Positions 17,143-25,172 of a DNA stretch of 64,000 nt are shown here, one piece after another. The notes under the pieces were generated by a model. It made no database searches. It was not told the origin of the DNA and was given only the letters and a program-made list of their open reading frames with translations. This DNA comes from an uncultured bacterium. Its GTDB lineage: Bacteria; Bacillota; Clostridia; Oscillospirales; Ruminococcaceae. The position numbers were made by a program, and so were the translations under genes. The stretch covers positions 1-64,000 of the forward strand of contig CAJMLV010000012.1 in assembly GCA_905214345.1 (NCBI GenBank), in the 5' to 3' direction. Numbering within the stretch: position 1 is the stretch's first letter; every line of letters begins with the position of its first letter.

Positions 17143-18182
17143 TGCGGGGCGTCGCCGCAAAACTGCTGCCCTGGTTTGAACAGAATCGAAGGCTTCTGCC
17201 GTTTCGGCAGGAGCCTTCGGCTTACCATATCTGGGTCAGCGAGATCATGCTCCAGCAGACCCGGGTGGCCGCCGCGCTGCCCTACTATGAGCGGTTCGTT
17301 TCCGAACTGCCTACCCCGGCGGACCTGGCAGCCTGCCCGCCCGACCGCCTGCGCAAGCTGTGGCAGGGGCTGGGCTACTACAGCCGGGCCGCCAATATGC
17401 AGAAAGCCGCCCAGCAGGTGGTGGACCTGTACGGGGGCGAACTGCCTGCCGACTGGGACGCTTTGCGGGCGCTGCCCGGCATCGGGGATTACACCGCCGG
17501 TGCGGTGGCCAGTATCGCCTTCGGCATCCCCGCCCCGGCGGTGGACGGCAACGTGCTGCGGGTGTTTGCCCGCCTGTTTGACGATGATGCCGACATCACC
17601 CGCCCCGCCACCAAACAGCTGTTTACCCAGCGGGTGATGGAGGAGATGCCCAAAGAGACCCCCGGCCCCTACAACGAAGCCCTGATGGAACTGGGGGCAC
17701 TGGTCTGCGTGCCGGGTACACCCCAGTGCGAAGTCTGCCCTTTGCGGGAAATCTGCCTGGGATATGCCTCCGGCCGTGCGGCATCTTTGCCCGTCAAGCC
17801 GCCCAAAAAGGAAAAGAAGAAGGTCCCGGTGACGGTGGCTCTCATCGAAAGCCCCGAAGGCCTGCTTCTGCAGCGCCGTCCGGCCAAAGGGCTGCTGGCC
17901 AACCTCTGGCAGCCCCTGTGTTTTGAGGGGCAGAGCCTGAGTCGGGAAGCCCTGGCTGCCGAGCTGGACAAGCTGGGGGTGGCCGTGACCTGGGGCGAGG
18001 CCCTGGCCCCGGCCCGGCATGTGTTTACCCACCGTATCTGGGAACTTTCCGGCTGGCGGGGCACCGCTGCTGCCTGCCCGCTGCCCGATGGTCTGGCCTG
18101 GGGCCGCGCTGACGATACAGCGGGGAATTTTACCGTTCCCAGCGCTTTTGCGGCCTATGTGCCCGGAGCGGGAAATGGGTGA
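17142..18182 (+). CDS. mutY: A/G-specific adenine glycosylase MutY
   Basis: MutY removes adenine mispaired with 8-oxoguanine. The 346-residue protein has the catalytic glutamate E34 (SEIMLQQT), helix-hairpin-helix LPGIGDYTAGA, the catalytic aspartate in AVDGNVLRV, the [4Fe-4S] loop C-x6-C-x2-C-x5-C (from about residue 189), and a C-terminal NUDIX-like 8-oxoG recognition domain. The C-terminus is compact but complete. The ATG overlaps the asnS stop. Confidence 0.95.
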   Translation: MRGVAAKLLPWFEQNRRLLPFRQEPSAYHIWVSEIMLQQTRVAAALPYYERFVSELPTPADLAACPPDRLRKLWQGLGYYSRAANMQKAAQQVVDLYGGELPADWDALRALPGIGDYTAGAVASIAFGIPAPAVDGNVLRVFARLFDDDADITRPATKQLFTQRVMEEMPKETPGPYNEALMELGALVCVPGTPQCEVCPLREICLGYASGRAASLPVKPPKKEKKKVPVTVALIESPEGLLLQRRPAKGLLANLWQPLCFEGQSLSREALAAELDKLGVAVTWGEALAPARHVFTHRIWELSGWRGTAAACPLPDGLAWGRADDTAGNFTVPSAFAAYVPGAGNG

Positions 18183-18234
18183 ATTTTCACAGGAATTTTT
18201 CCTGGGCTGATGGCAAAATTTTACTTCTCTGTTG

Positions 18235-18263
18235 TTGTATTCTAACCCGGGGTCGGTTATAAT
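18235..18263 (+). promoter_or_regulatory. Promoter of the small acidic membrane protein
   Basis: TTGTAT (18235-18240), a 17-base spacer and TATAAT (18258-18263), about 90 bases before the start codon. Confidence 0.65.
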
Positions 18264-18355
18264 AAAGACAGTTGACCCCGGCGCAGGCCTTTTGTGAGGC
18301 ACGCGCCAACACAACGCGGTCCGCCCCGCGGTCCGCCTGCTCGGAGGAATGTACT

Positions 18356-18595
18356 ATGATGAAGAAATCCACCTTTGGCGTTGCTCTGGCTTTCATTGCG
18401 GCTGCGGCCGGTGTCCTGACCGCCGTTGCGCTGTATCTGCGCCGCCGCGAAAAGGAACTGGACGAGTACGAGCGTCTGCTGTACAGCGACAACGACTTTG
18501 AAGATGAGGACGAAGAGCCCATCTATGAGCCCATCGAGACCGAGGAGCCCAAGGCAAAGGATGGCGAAGAAGAGGACGAGGAAATCTCCTTCTGA
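18356..18595 (+). CDS. Small acidic single-pass membrane protein, unknown
   Basis: A 79-residue protein: short basic N-terminus, one hydrophobic helix (about residues 7-27), a basic stop-transfer patch (LRRREKE), then a strongly acidic cytoplasmic-type tail rich in Glu and Asp. The first of two adjacent ATGs (18356) has GGAGGA seven bases upstream. It has its own promoter and lies 120 bases before the first LytM-like gene. No known family recognised; a stretch of charged tail suggests a small adaptor or anchor protein. Confidence 0.6.
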   Translation: MMKKSTFGVALAFIAAAAGVLTAVALYLRRREKELDEYERLLYSDNDFEDEDEEPIYEPIETEEPKAKDGEEEDEEISF

Positions 18596-18716
18596 TCTTT
18601 CCGCCGCATAAGACCTGCGCAAAAAAGGCCAGGTGCGGCCGGTGCGTGCCAACAGGCGCCCCGGATCGTACCCGGCTTTTGCTTTCTGGCCCCGGCCGCA
18701 ACAGGAAGGAATGAGT

Positions 18717-19970
18717 ATGAAAAAACTGCTGCTTTGGCTGCTGATGGTCGTGTTGATGGTCGTGCTGCTGCTGGGCGGCACGGCAGCGGCGCTGTATGCC
18801 CTTACGGGGGAAAACAAGCTGCCGCAGACCCATCCCACCCTGAACGAAACCGCCCTGGAACCCAACGGGTATGAGTGGACGGTGCCGGTCTTGGGGGATG
18901 TGGTGGAGCGTGACTTTACCAGCCTGACCAACCTGACGGTGCAGAAGTTGGGGGACATGGGGGATACCATCCCTGTCCTGACCCTGCCCGATTGGGTGAA
19001 CCGCTCGGAACTGACCCTGACAGGGCCGGACGGTTCGGTGGTGCTGCAGGGCAGCGCTTCCGACTATGAAACCTATACCTATACCCAGAACGGCCAGTAT
19101 CAGCTGGACCTGACCCTCTACCGTGACCCGGTGGAAGGTGTCAACGGCGTTTCCACCGGCTGGTACGCCTACCGTGTGAACTTTACGGTGAATATCCAGC
19201 CCAAGGCCACGTTGAGCACCACCAGCGCGCCCCAGGGTACGGTGGTGGCGGTGCTGGTCACCGGCATTCTGGACGGCAGCACTCCCACCCTGGAGAGTGA
19301 TCTGGGCACCATCTGGTTCCGCAAGACCACCGACGGGTTCATGGGATACATTCCCGTGAGCTACAACACCACCGGCGGGGAGCATACGCTCACCCTGACC
19401 TGCGGTGATCTGGTGCAGGAACTGAGCCTCTCGGTCACCGAGAGCAAGGTTGCCACCGTACAGGTGGAAGCCGAGGAAGAAACGGACATACCCGGCGCGT
19501 CGGATCAGTACAAGAATGCGATCTGGCCGCTGTATACCCAGGGCAGCAGCGATAAGCTGTGGCAGGGCGCCTTCGCCGCCCCCTGCACCAGTCTGCCCTC
19601 TGCCGAATACGGCGACCGTCTGATGACCGACGGCACCGTGACCGGCCGTTCCACCGGCCTGACCTACGCCAATGCCGAACCGGGCAGCGATGTCAGCGCC
19701 CCGAGCAACGGCACTGTGGCTTTTGCGGGGGAACTGTCCCTCACCGGCGGCACCGTGGTCATTGATCACGGCTGCGGGGTCAAGAGCTATCTGTTCGGCT
19801 TGGGCACCGTTACGGTGCAGACGGGCCAGACCGTTTCCCGCGGGGATACTGTGGGAACCACCACCGATGTGCATGACCTGATCTACGAACTGCGCATCGG
19901 CAACAAATCCGTCGATCCCGCCGCAGCCATCAAGGGCTCCAGCGGTCTGCAATACCAAGAGAACAAATGA
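18717..19970 (+). CDS. Membrane protein with degenerate LytM/M23 domain (copy 1)
   Basis: A 417-residue protein with an N-terminal membrane anchor (about residues 3-28), two extracytoplasmic beta-rich regions, and a C-terminal LytM/M23-like domain (from about residue 305: SAPSNGTVAFAG, TVVIDHGCGVKSY, VSRGDTVG). The zinc-binding residues of active M23 enzymes are missing: the usual HxxxD position reads RSTGLTY and the HxH motif reads YELRIGN. It is therefore probably a non-catalytic peptidoglycan-binding protein. It is a paralog of the next gene. Its place among spore genes suggests a SpoIIQ-like role, but this is inference. ATG at 18717 is well spaced from AGGAAGGA. Confidence 0.7.
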   Translation: MKKLLLWLLMVVLMVVLLLGGTAAALYALTGENKLPQTHPTLNETALEPNGYEWTVPVLGDVVERDFTSLTNLTVQKLGDMGDTIPVLTLPDWVNRSELTLTGPDGSVVLQGSASDYETYTYTQNGQYQLDLTLYRDPVEGVNGVSTGWYAYRVNFTVNIQPKATLSTTSAPQGTVVAVLVTGILDGSTPTLESDLGTIWFRKTTDGFMGYIPVSYNTTGGEHTLTLTCGDLVQELSLSVTESKVATVQVEAEEETDIPGASDQYKNAIWPLYTQGSSDKLWQGAFAAPCTSLPSAEYGDRLMTDGTVTGRSTGLTYANAEPGSDVSAPSNGTVAFAGELSLTGGTVVIDHGCGVKSYLFGLGTVTVQTGQTVSRGDTVGTTTDVHDLIYELRIGNKSVDPAAAIKGSSGLQYQENK

Positions 19971-20029
19971 GAAGCTCCGTCGGGGGCTCCCCTTTTGTTC
20001 GCCGCATATAGATATGGGATGGGTTAGAT

Positions 20030-22063
20030 ATGGAGGATAAGACTTTCGAAAAAGACAAAGTGCCGGCCGCGGGGGAAAAAGCCTCGTCGGCCGGACATAA
20101 CAGGCGTCGGCGCCGCCGCAAAAAGAGCGGCACCGGTGCGTCCGCCCCGGCAAAGGCGGAAACGGCGCCGGCCACGCCCGGCACGGAGCAGGAGACCTCG
20201 GCCGCACCGGCGGAGGATGCTCCGGCTGTGAGCCCGGCGCAGAACGCGTCGGAAAGCCATCTTCCGGCAAACCCGGAACCGGAAAAGGGGGAGGAGAAAA
20301 AGGCGGAGAAAGCGTCCGAGCCGGAACATGCCGCTGCCGAACCCGCACCGGAAGCTCCTAAGACCCCTGAAAAACCGGAAGGCCCCGAAGCACCCGAAAC
20401 GGCGGAACCTGCCCAGGCCGCAGAACCGGCGGAAGAGGCGGCGCCTGCCGAAACCGGGGAGGAGGCTGCAGAACCGGAACCCGAACCGGCGGCAGAAAAG
20501 CCCGAAAAGCCTGCCGAGGAACCGGCGGACGACGGGACAGGAAAAGCGCCCGAGGACGGGCAGCCGGATACGGACGACGAGGAAGAACTGATACCGGAAC
20601 AAGAGCGCCGGGCGGCCGAGATGACCCGCACGGTGCAGATCTCCATCGAGAAGATCGTGGAGAACATTGAGGAAGCCGTAGAGGAGCAGGAAACCGAGGA
20701 GTATGTGCCGGACACCGCCGAGGAAGTTCCGCTCACCCGTTTGCAGCGGCTGCATCAGACGGTGGGGGACGGTGCCTGGGCCCTGCTGAAATGGCTGGCC
20801 TTTGTGCTGGCTTTCGTGGCGGTGGTGGCGGGTGCCGGCATCGCCTGGCTGTACAAGGGTGCCACCCCGGATTCCATCCCGCAGGTGTCGGCGACCTTCA
20901 ACGGCCAGGAACTGGAACCTGCCTCTTACAGCTGGCATGTGCCGGTGGTGGCCAATGTGTTCAAGCGCACCTATGCCGACACCATTTCCAAGGACCCGGT
21001 CCAGATCGAAGAAACCATCCAGACCGCCCAGGTGGATCTGGATGTGGAACACACCAGCTGCGACACTCTGCTCACGGTGGAGGACAGCACCGGCGAGGTG
21101 GTTTTTGAAGGCACGGCCGAGGAATTCGGCAATTACACCTTTACCAAAAACGATACCTACACCGCCGAGCTGGAAGTGTTCCGCAACGAAAAGCAGGTCA
21201 GCCACACGGCGGAAGTTTCCGGCAAGCAGACCTACCTGTTCAGCTTTACGGTCAGCCTGCGGCCTTCCATCCGGCTGAACACCGTGTCCACCACCCAGGG
21301 CGGTGTGGCTGCGGTGCGGGTCAGCGGCGGCGTGTCCAACGAAACAGGGCCGGTGCTCAGCACCGAACTCACTGCCACGGCCTTCCGCCAGGGCGAAAGC
21401 GGCTGGGTCTGTTATCTGCCCATTCCGGTGGATCAGGAACCCGGCACCTATACCATCAGCGTCAGCTACGCGGGATATACCCAGGAACTCAGCCTGACGG
21501 TCAAGGCCCGGTCCAACGTCTATAAGGATTACTCCTACAAGAGCCAGCTCACCAGCCCCTATATCTCGGAGGAAGATACCCCTGCCGAGGTGCTGGCGGT
21601 GCTGAATAAAGGAAGCGAAACCGCCGCCTGGGGCGAGGACGGCTTTATGACCCCCTTCACCGGCAAGGCGGAACTGGAACTGGCTTACGGCACCACCGAA
21701 TATGTGGGCCGGACCCGCAGCGAACGCGCCGCCGGTACCGGTACCGGCCGGGTCAGCACCAATGTGGTGGCTTCCACCACCCGGGGCGGCGACCTGGTGG
21801 CCCCCGCGGCCGGTACGGTGCTTCTGGCCCAGGATCTGGGAGATACGACGGGCTATACCGTGGTCATCGACCATGGCGCCGGCGTTAAGAGTATCTTCTA
21901 CTGCCTGCGCAGCATCTCCGTCAAGGTGGGCGACACCGTCAAGGCCGGGGATGTCATCGCAGAAACCGACCGCACCACCATCGGTGAGGTGCGGGTGGGT
22001 ACTGTGCCGGTGGAGCCTCTGGCCATCTGGCGCGGTGAATGTGATGCCCTGAACCACTATTGA
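20030..22063 (+). CDS. Large membrane protein with degenerate LytM/M23 domain (copy 2)
   Basis: A 677-residue paralog of the preceding gene. Residues 1-250 are a low-complexity, Pro/Glu/Ala-rich cytoplasmic region with a basic start (NRRRRRRKK); a single transmembrane helix follows (about residues 256-280), then the same extracytoplasmic architecture as copy 1 and a C-terminal LytM-like domain (LVAPAAGTVLLAQ, TVVIDHGAGVKS, GDTVKAGDVIA). The zinc ligands are again absent. Shared landmarks with copy 1 include SWHVPV/EWTVPV after the membrane helix and QELSL before the LytM domain. The start has only a weak ribosome-binding site. A strong terminator follows. Confidence 0.7.
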   Translation: MEDKTFEKDKVPAAGEKASSAGHNRRRRRRKKSGTGASAPAKAETAPATPGTEQETSAAPAEDAPAVSPAQNASESHLPANPEPEKGEEKKAEKASEPEHAAAEPAPEAPKTPEKPEGPEAPETAEPAQAAEPAEEAAPAETGEEAAEPEPEPAAEKPEKPAEEPADDGTGKAPEDGQPDTDDEEELIPEQERRAAEMTRTVQISIEKIVENIEEAVEEQETEEYVPDTAEEVPLTRLQRLHQTVGDGAWALLKWLAFVLAFVAVVAGAGIAWLYKGATPDSIPQVSATFNGQELEPASYSWHVPVVANVFKRTYADTISKDPVQIEETIQTAQVDLDVEHTSCDTLLTVEDSTGEVVFEGTAEEFGNYTFTKNDTYTAELEVFRNEKQVSHTAEVSGKQTYLFSFTVSLRPSIRLNTVSTTQGGVAAVRVSGGVSNETGPVLSTELTATAFRQGESGWVCYLPIPVDQEPGTYTISVSYAGYTQELSLTVKARSNVYKDYSYKSQLTSPYISEEDTPAEVLAVLNKGSETAAWGEDGFMTPFTGKAELELAYGTTEYVGRTRSERAAGTGTGRVSTNVVASTTRGGDLVAPAAGTVLLAQDLGDTTGYTVVIDHGAGVKSIFYCLRSISVKVGDTVKAGDVIAETDRTTIGEVRVGTVPVEPLAIWRGECDALNHY

Positions 22064-22078
22064 TTTGAATACCTCACA

Positions 22079-22105
22079 AGCCTCTGCTTCGGCAGGGGCT
22101 TTTTT
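22079..22105 (+). terminator. Terminator after the LytM pair
   Basis: Stem AGCCTCTGC / GCAGGGGCT with a stable TTCG tetraloop, followed by a run of T. Confidence 0.85.
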
Positions 22106-22202
22106 GTTTGTTCTTTTTTCCGGGCAGCCGGTTTGGCCGCTTCTTTTCGTCACCCGGCGGAAATTTCCGGCATAAGATGGCTCAGAACACGGGGGTGGGA
22201 AT

Positions 22203-22982
22203 ATGTCCTTTACATTTTGTATGGCAGACGGCGACGCCCGCCAGCAGGCGGCTTCCCGGGCATTGCAGGATGCGGGCTGCATCCGGGGCGGACCCGAACG
22301 GGCGAACTTTCTTTTGCTGCCCATGCCGCTGCGCACCGTCACGCCCGGGCAGCTGGATCTGCTTCACCGGGCCAAACCGGGCACACCGGTTTTTGGGGGC
22401 CTGATTTCGCCCCAGGCGTGCAGTACCATTCGGCGCACCGGCCTTGCACCGGTGGATTACTACACCCGCAATGAGCTGGCCAGCCTGAACGCAGTGCCAA
22501 CCGCCGAAGGCTGCCTGTGCCTGCTGATGCAGATGCGTACCCGTACCTTGTGGGAAAGCCCGGTCCTGGTGCTGGGATTCGGCCGGGTGGGGCAGGCGGT
22601 GGCCCGGCGGCTTGCGGCGTTGGGGGCCCGGGTCACGGTGGCGGCACGCAGTGCAGACCAGCGGGCGGGGGCGCGCTGCTGCGGTTGCCATGCGGCGCCG
22701 CTTACGGCGCTGGAACGGCTGCTGCCCGGATTCGATGCGGTGGTCAACACCATACCGGCTATGGTGCTGCCTGCCGGGCTTCTGGGAAAACTGCCCCGGG
22801 GGACCGTGATCATAGACTTGGCCAGCGCCCCCGGCGGGGTGGATTTTGACGCAGCCCAGGCCATGGGTTTGCAGGCGCGGCTGGCTTCGGGATTGCCGGG
22901 GCGCTGTGCCCCGGACACGGCGGGCGAGCTGATTGCCCAGACCATTATGACGATTCTGACGGAACAGGGGAGGGCGGAATGA
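22203..22982 (+). CDS. dpaA: Dipicolinate synthase subunit A
   Basis: DpaA (SpoVFA) together with DpaB makes dipicolinic acid from the lysine-pathway intermediate in the mother cell. The 259-residue protein has a flexible N-terminal domain and a Rossmann NAD(P)-binding motif LVLGFGRVGQAVA at about residue 119. The ATG is preceded by a GGGGGTGGG site. Its end overlaps dpaB by four bases. In Bacillus the pair is followed by aspartate-pathway genes; here murA follows. Confidence 0.9.
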   Translation: MSFTFCMADGDARQQAASRALQDAGCIRGGPERANFLLLPMPLRTVTPGQLDLLHRAKPGTPVFGGLISPQACSTIRRTGLAPVDYYTRNELASLNAVPTAEGCLCLLMQMRTRTLWESPVLVLGFGRVGQAVARRLAALGARVTVAARSADQRAGARCCGCHAAPLTALERLLPGFDAVVNTIPAMVLPAGLLGKLPRGTVIIDLASAPGGVDFDAAQAMGLQARLASGLPGRCAPDTAGELIAQTIMTILTEQGRAE

Positions 22983-23572
22983 TGACACAGACTTGGCAGG
23001 ATACCCCCCGCGCGGTGGTGTTTGCACTGTGCGGCAGCTTTTGCAGTTTCGGGGCGGTGCTGCCCCAGATCCAGCGCCTTTGCCGGGACGGATGGGATGT
23101 CCTCCCGCTGCTCAGTGCCAGCGCCGCATCCCAGGACACCCGCTTCGGTACGGCGGCATCCCTGGCGGCAACACTGGAGGAGATGACCGGCCACCCGCCC
23201 ATGACCACCCTGCAGCAAGCGGAACCTCTTGGCCCTCAGAAGATGGCCCGGGCCATGGTCATAGCCCCCTGCACGGGGACTACCATGGGGCTTCTGGCCA
23301 ATGGCATCAGCAGCACAGCGGTGACACTGGCAGCCAAAAGCATGCTGCGCGGCGGCCGCCCGCTGGTGCTGGCTCCATCCACCAACGACGGCCTTTCGGG
23401 CAGTGCTGCCAGCCTGGCGGCTCTGCTGCAGCGCAAAAATATTTATTTTGTGCCTTTCGGGCAGGATGACAGCTTCAAGAAACCCCACAGCCTGAAAAGC
23501 GATTTCACCCTTTTGCCGGATGCCCTGGAAAGTGCTCTGCGGGGTGTGCAGCTTCAGCCGCTGCTTTTGTAA
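22979..23572 (+). CDS. dpaB: Dipicolinate synthase subunit B
   Basis: DpaB (SpoVFB) is the flavoprotein-like partner of DpaA. The 197-residue protein has a flavin-binding pattern (FALCGSFCSFG near residue 15; APCTGTTMGLLANGI near residue 96; APSTNDG). The first of two adjacent ATGs overlaps the dpaA stop. With the SpoVA genes, this gives a complete route for making and loading spore dipicolinate. Confidence 0.9.
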   Translation: MMTQTWQDTPRAVVFALCGSFCSFGAVLPQIQRLCRDGWDVLPLLSASAASQDTRFGTAASLAATLEEMTGHPPMTTLQQAEPLGPQKMARAMVIAPCTGTTMGLLANGISSTAVTLAAKSMLRGGRPLVLAPSTNDGLSGSAASLAALLQRKNIYFVPFGQDDSFKKPHSLKSDFTLLPDALESALRGVQLQPLLL

Positions 23573-23635
23573 CTTCCGGCAGAACGGCGCATATATTGGT
23601 ATGGTGTGACGGATATTTCGAAAGGCGGTGCGGCG

Positions 23636-24949
23636 ATGGAACGGATCAGGATCACGGGCGGGCGGGTATTGACGGGCAGGATTCGTCCCGCTGCGGCCAA
23701 AAACAGTGTGCTGCCTCTTTTGGCGGCCGGTCTTTTGTGCGCAAAGCCCTGTGTACTGCGGGGCGTGCCATGGCTCTCGGATGTGGATGCCAGCCTGGCC
23801 TTGCTCCGGACGGTGGGGGCCAACCCGGTGCGCCGGGGCCCGGACATCCTTCTGCCGCCGGCTCAGGTGACCGGCAGCGTTTCTCCGGAACTGGCGGGGG
23901 CCATGCGTGGGTCGGTGTTCTACCTGGCGCCGCTGCTGGTACGGGCGGGCAGTGTGGAGATGCCGCTGCCCGGCGGCTGCCGCCTTGGGCCCCGGCCCAT
24001 CGACATCCATCTGGCGGGATTGGGGGCCATGGGGGCGGAAATCACCGAAAAAACCGATTCTGTACGGCTTTCCTGCCCGGGAGGATTGCAGGGAACGGAG
24101 TTCTCCTTGCGTCTGCCCAGCGTGGGGGCCACCCTGACCCTGCTCATGGCTGCCGCCTGCGCCCGGGGGACCACCGTACTGCGCGGGGCGGCCTGTGAAC
24201 CTGAAATTGCGGATACCGCAGCCTTTCTGCGCATGGCCGGGGCGGAGATCCAGGGAGCAGGCACCCCCGTGATCACCATACGGGGCGCGGATGGGATTTT
24301 GCCCGGGGGCGGGGTACACGTGCCCCTGCCGGACCGCATTGCAGCGGCCACCTACGCGGCGGCGGTGGCTGTGGCCGGGGGCAAGGTCACGGTGGAGCAG
24401 TGCCGCCCGGGACATCTGGCCTCTTTTCTGCGGTTTCTGTGCACGGCGGGGTGTCGGGTCACGGCCGGGCCGGACCGTTTTACGGTGGCGCGGGACCCGG
24501 AAACGCCCTTGTGGGGCGGTGCGAAGCTGTGTACCGGGGCATGGCCGGGCTTTGCCACCGACACCGCACCGCTGGCAGCGGCGGTGCTGCTGAAGGCCCG
24601 GGGGGAAAGCCGCATCCATGATTCCCTGTTCCAGAACCGGTTTGCCTGTGCCGAAGGCTTTGCCGCCATGGGGGCAAGGGTGCGCGCCGAGGGGCGGGAC
24701 CTGTATATTGCGGGCGGTGCGGCCTTGCACGGTGCCCGTGTGACGGCCCCCGACCTGCGGGGCGGGGCAGCGCTGGTGCTGGCCGGGCTGGCAGCCCGGG
24801 GCAGCACCGTGGTACAGGACCCCGGTCACATCCGCAGAGGGTATCAGGACCTGCCCGGAGAACTGGCGACTTTGGGCGCGCGCTGCTCCTGCTGCAAAAC
24901 AATAAGCGATGCCACGCGAAAAACTGTGAGTGCTATGCAAATACGATAA
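23636..24949 (+). CDS. murA: UDP-N-acetylglucosamine 1-carboxyvinyltransferase
   Basis: MurA catalyses the first committed step of peptidoglycan synthesis by adding enolpyruvate to UDP-GlcNAc. The 437-residue EPT-fold protein has the substrate lysine-asparagine pair at residues 22-23 (AAKNSVLP) and the catalytic loop GGCRLGPRPID with C115, so fosfomycin sensitivity would be expected. The C-terminus has an extra basic tail (ATRKTVSAMQIR). It lies 63 bases after dpaB and may belong to the sporulation unit; whether it is the only MurA cannot be judged here. Confidence 0.9.
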   Translation: MERIRITGGRVLTGRIRPAAAKNSVLPLLAAGLLCAKPCVLRGVPWLSDVDASLALLRTVGANPVRRGPDILLPPAQVTGSVSPELAGAMRGSVFYLAPLLVRAGSVEMPLPGGCRLGPRPIDIHLAGLGAMGAEITEKTDSVRLSCPGGLQGTEFSLRLPSVGATLTLLMAAACARGTTVLRGAACEPEIADTAAFLRMAGAEIQGAGTPVITIRGADGILPGGGVHVPLPDRIAAATYAAAVAVAGGKVTVEQCRPGHLASFLRFLCTAGCRVTAGPDRFTVARDPETPLWGGAKLCTGAWPGFATDTAPLAAAVLLKARGESRIHDSLFQNRFACAEGFAAMGARVRAEGRDLYIAGGAALHGARVTAPDLRGGAALVLAGLAARGSTVVQDPGHIRRGYQDLPGELATLGARCSCCKTISDATRKTVSAMQIR

Positions 24950-24990
24950 AATATGCGCTGGCATGTGAAGTCTTTTGGATATTTCTACGG

Positions 24991-25025
24991 GCTGCGGCGC
25001 AAATTTTGTTTTTTTGCGCCGCAGC
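24991..25025. other. Strong hairpin between murA and ftsZ
   Basis: A perfect 13-base stem (24991-25003 with 25013-25025) around a T-rich loop. There is no T-tract after the + strand arm, so it may be an insulator or an imperfect terminator. Confidence 0.5.
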
Positions 25026-25027
25026 TA

Positions 25028-25056
25028 TTGAAATTGTGTTGTGGATTTGGTATTCT
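25028..25056 (+). promoter_or_regulatory. Promoter of ftsZ
   Basis: TTGAAA (25028-25033), a 17-base spacer and TATTCT (25051-25056). It leaves a leader of about 110 bases before ftsZ that contains a GGCGGCCCGGG-type GC-rich hairpin. Confidence 0.5.
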
Positions 25057-25172
25057 AATAATCAGTTATATGTAAAAAATACAGGGCCAGTGTGCCTCTG
25101 GGTCACAGCCGCATTGCGGCGGCCCGGGTTGTCGGGCCCGTCTAAACAAAGAACTTTTAGGGGGATACACTC

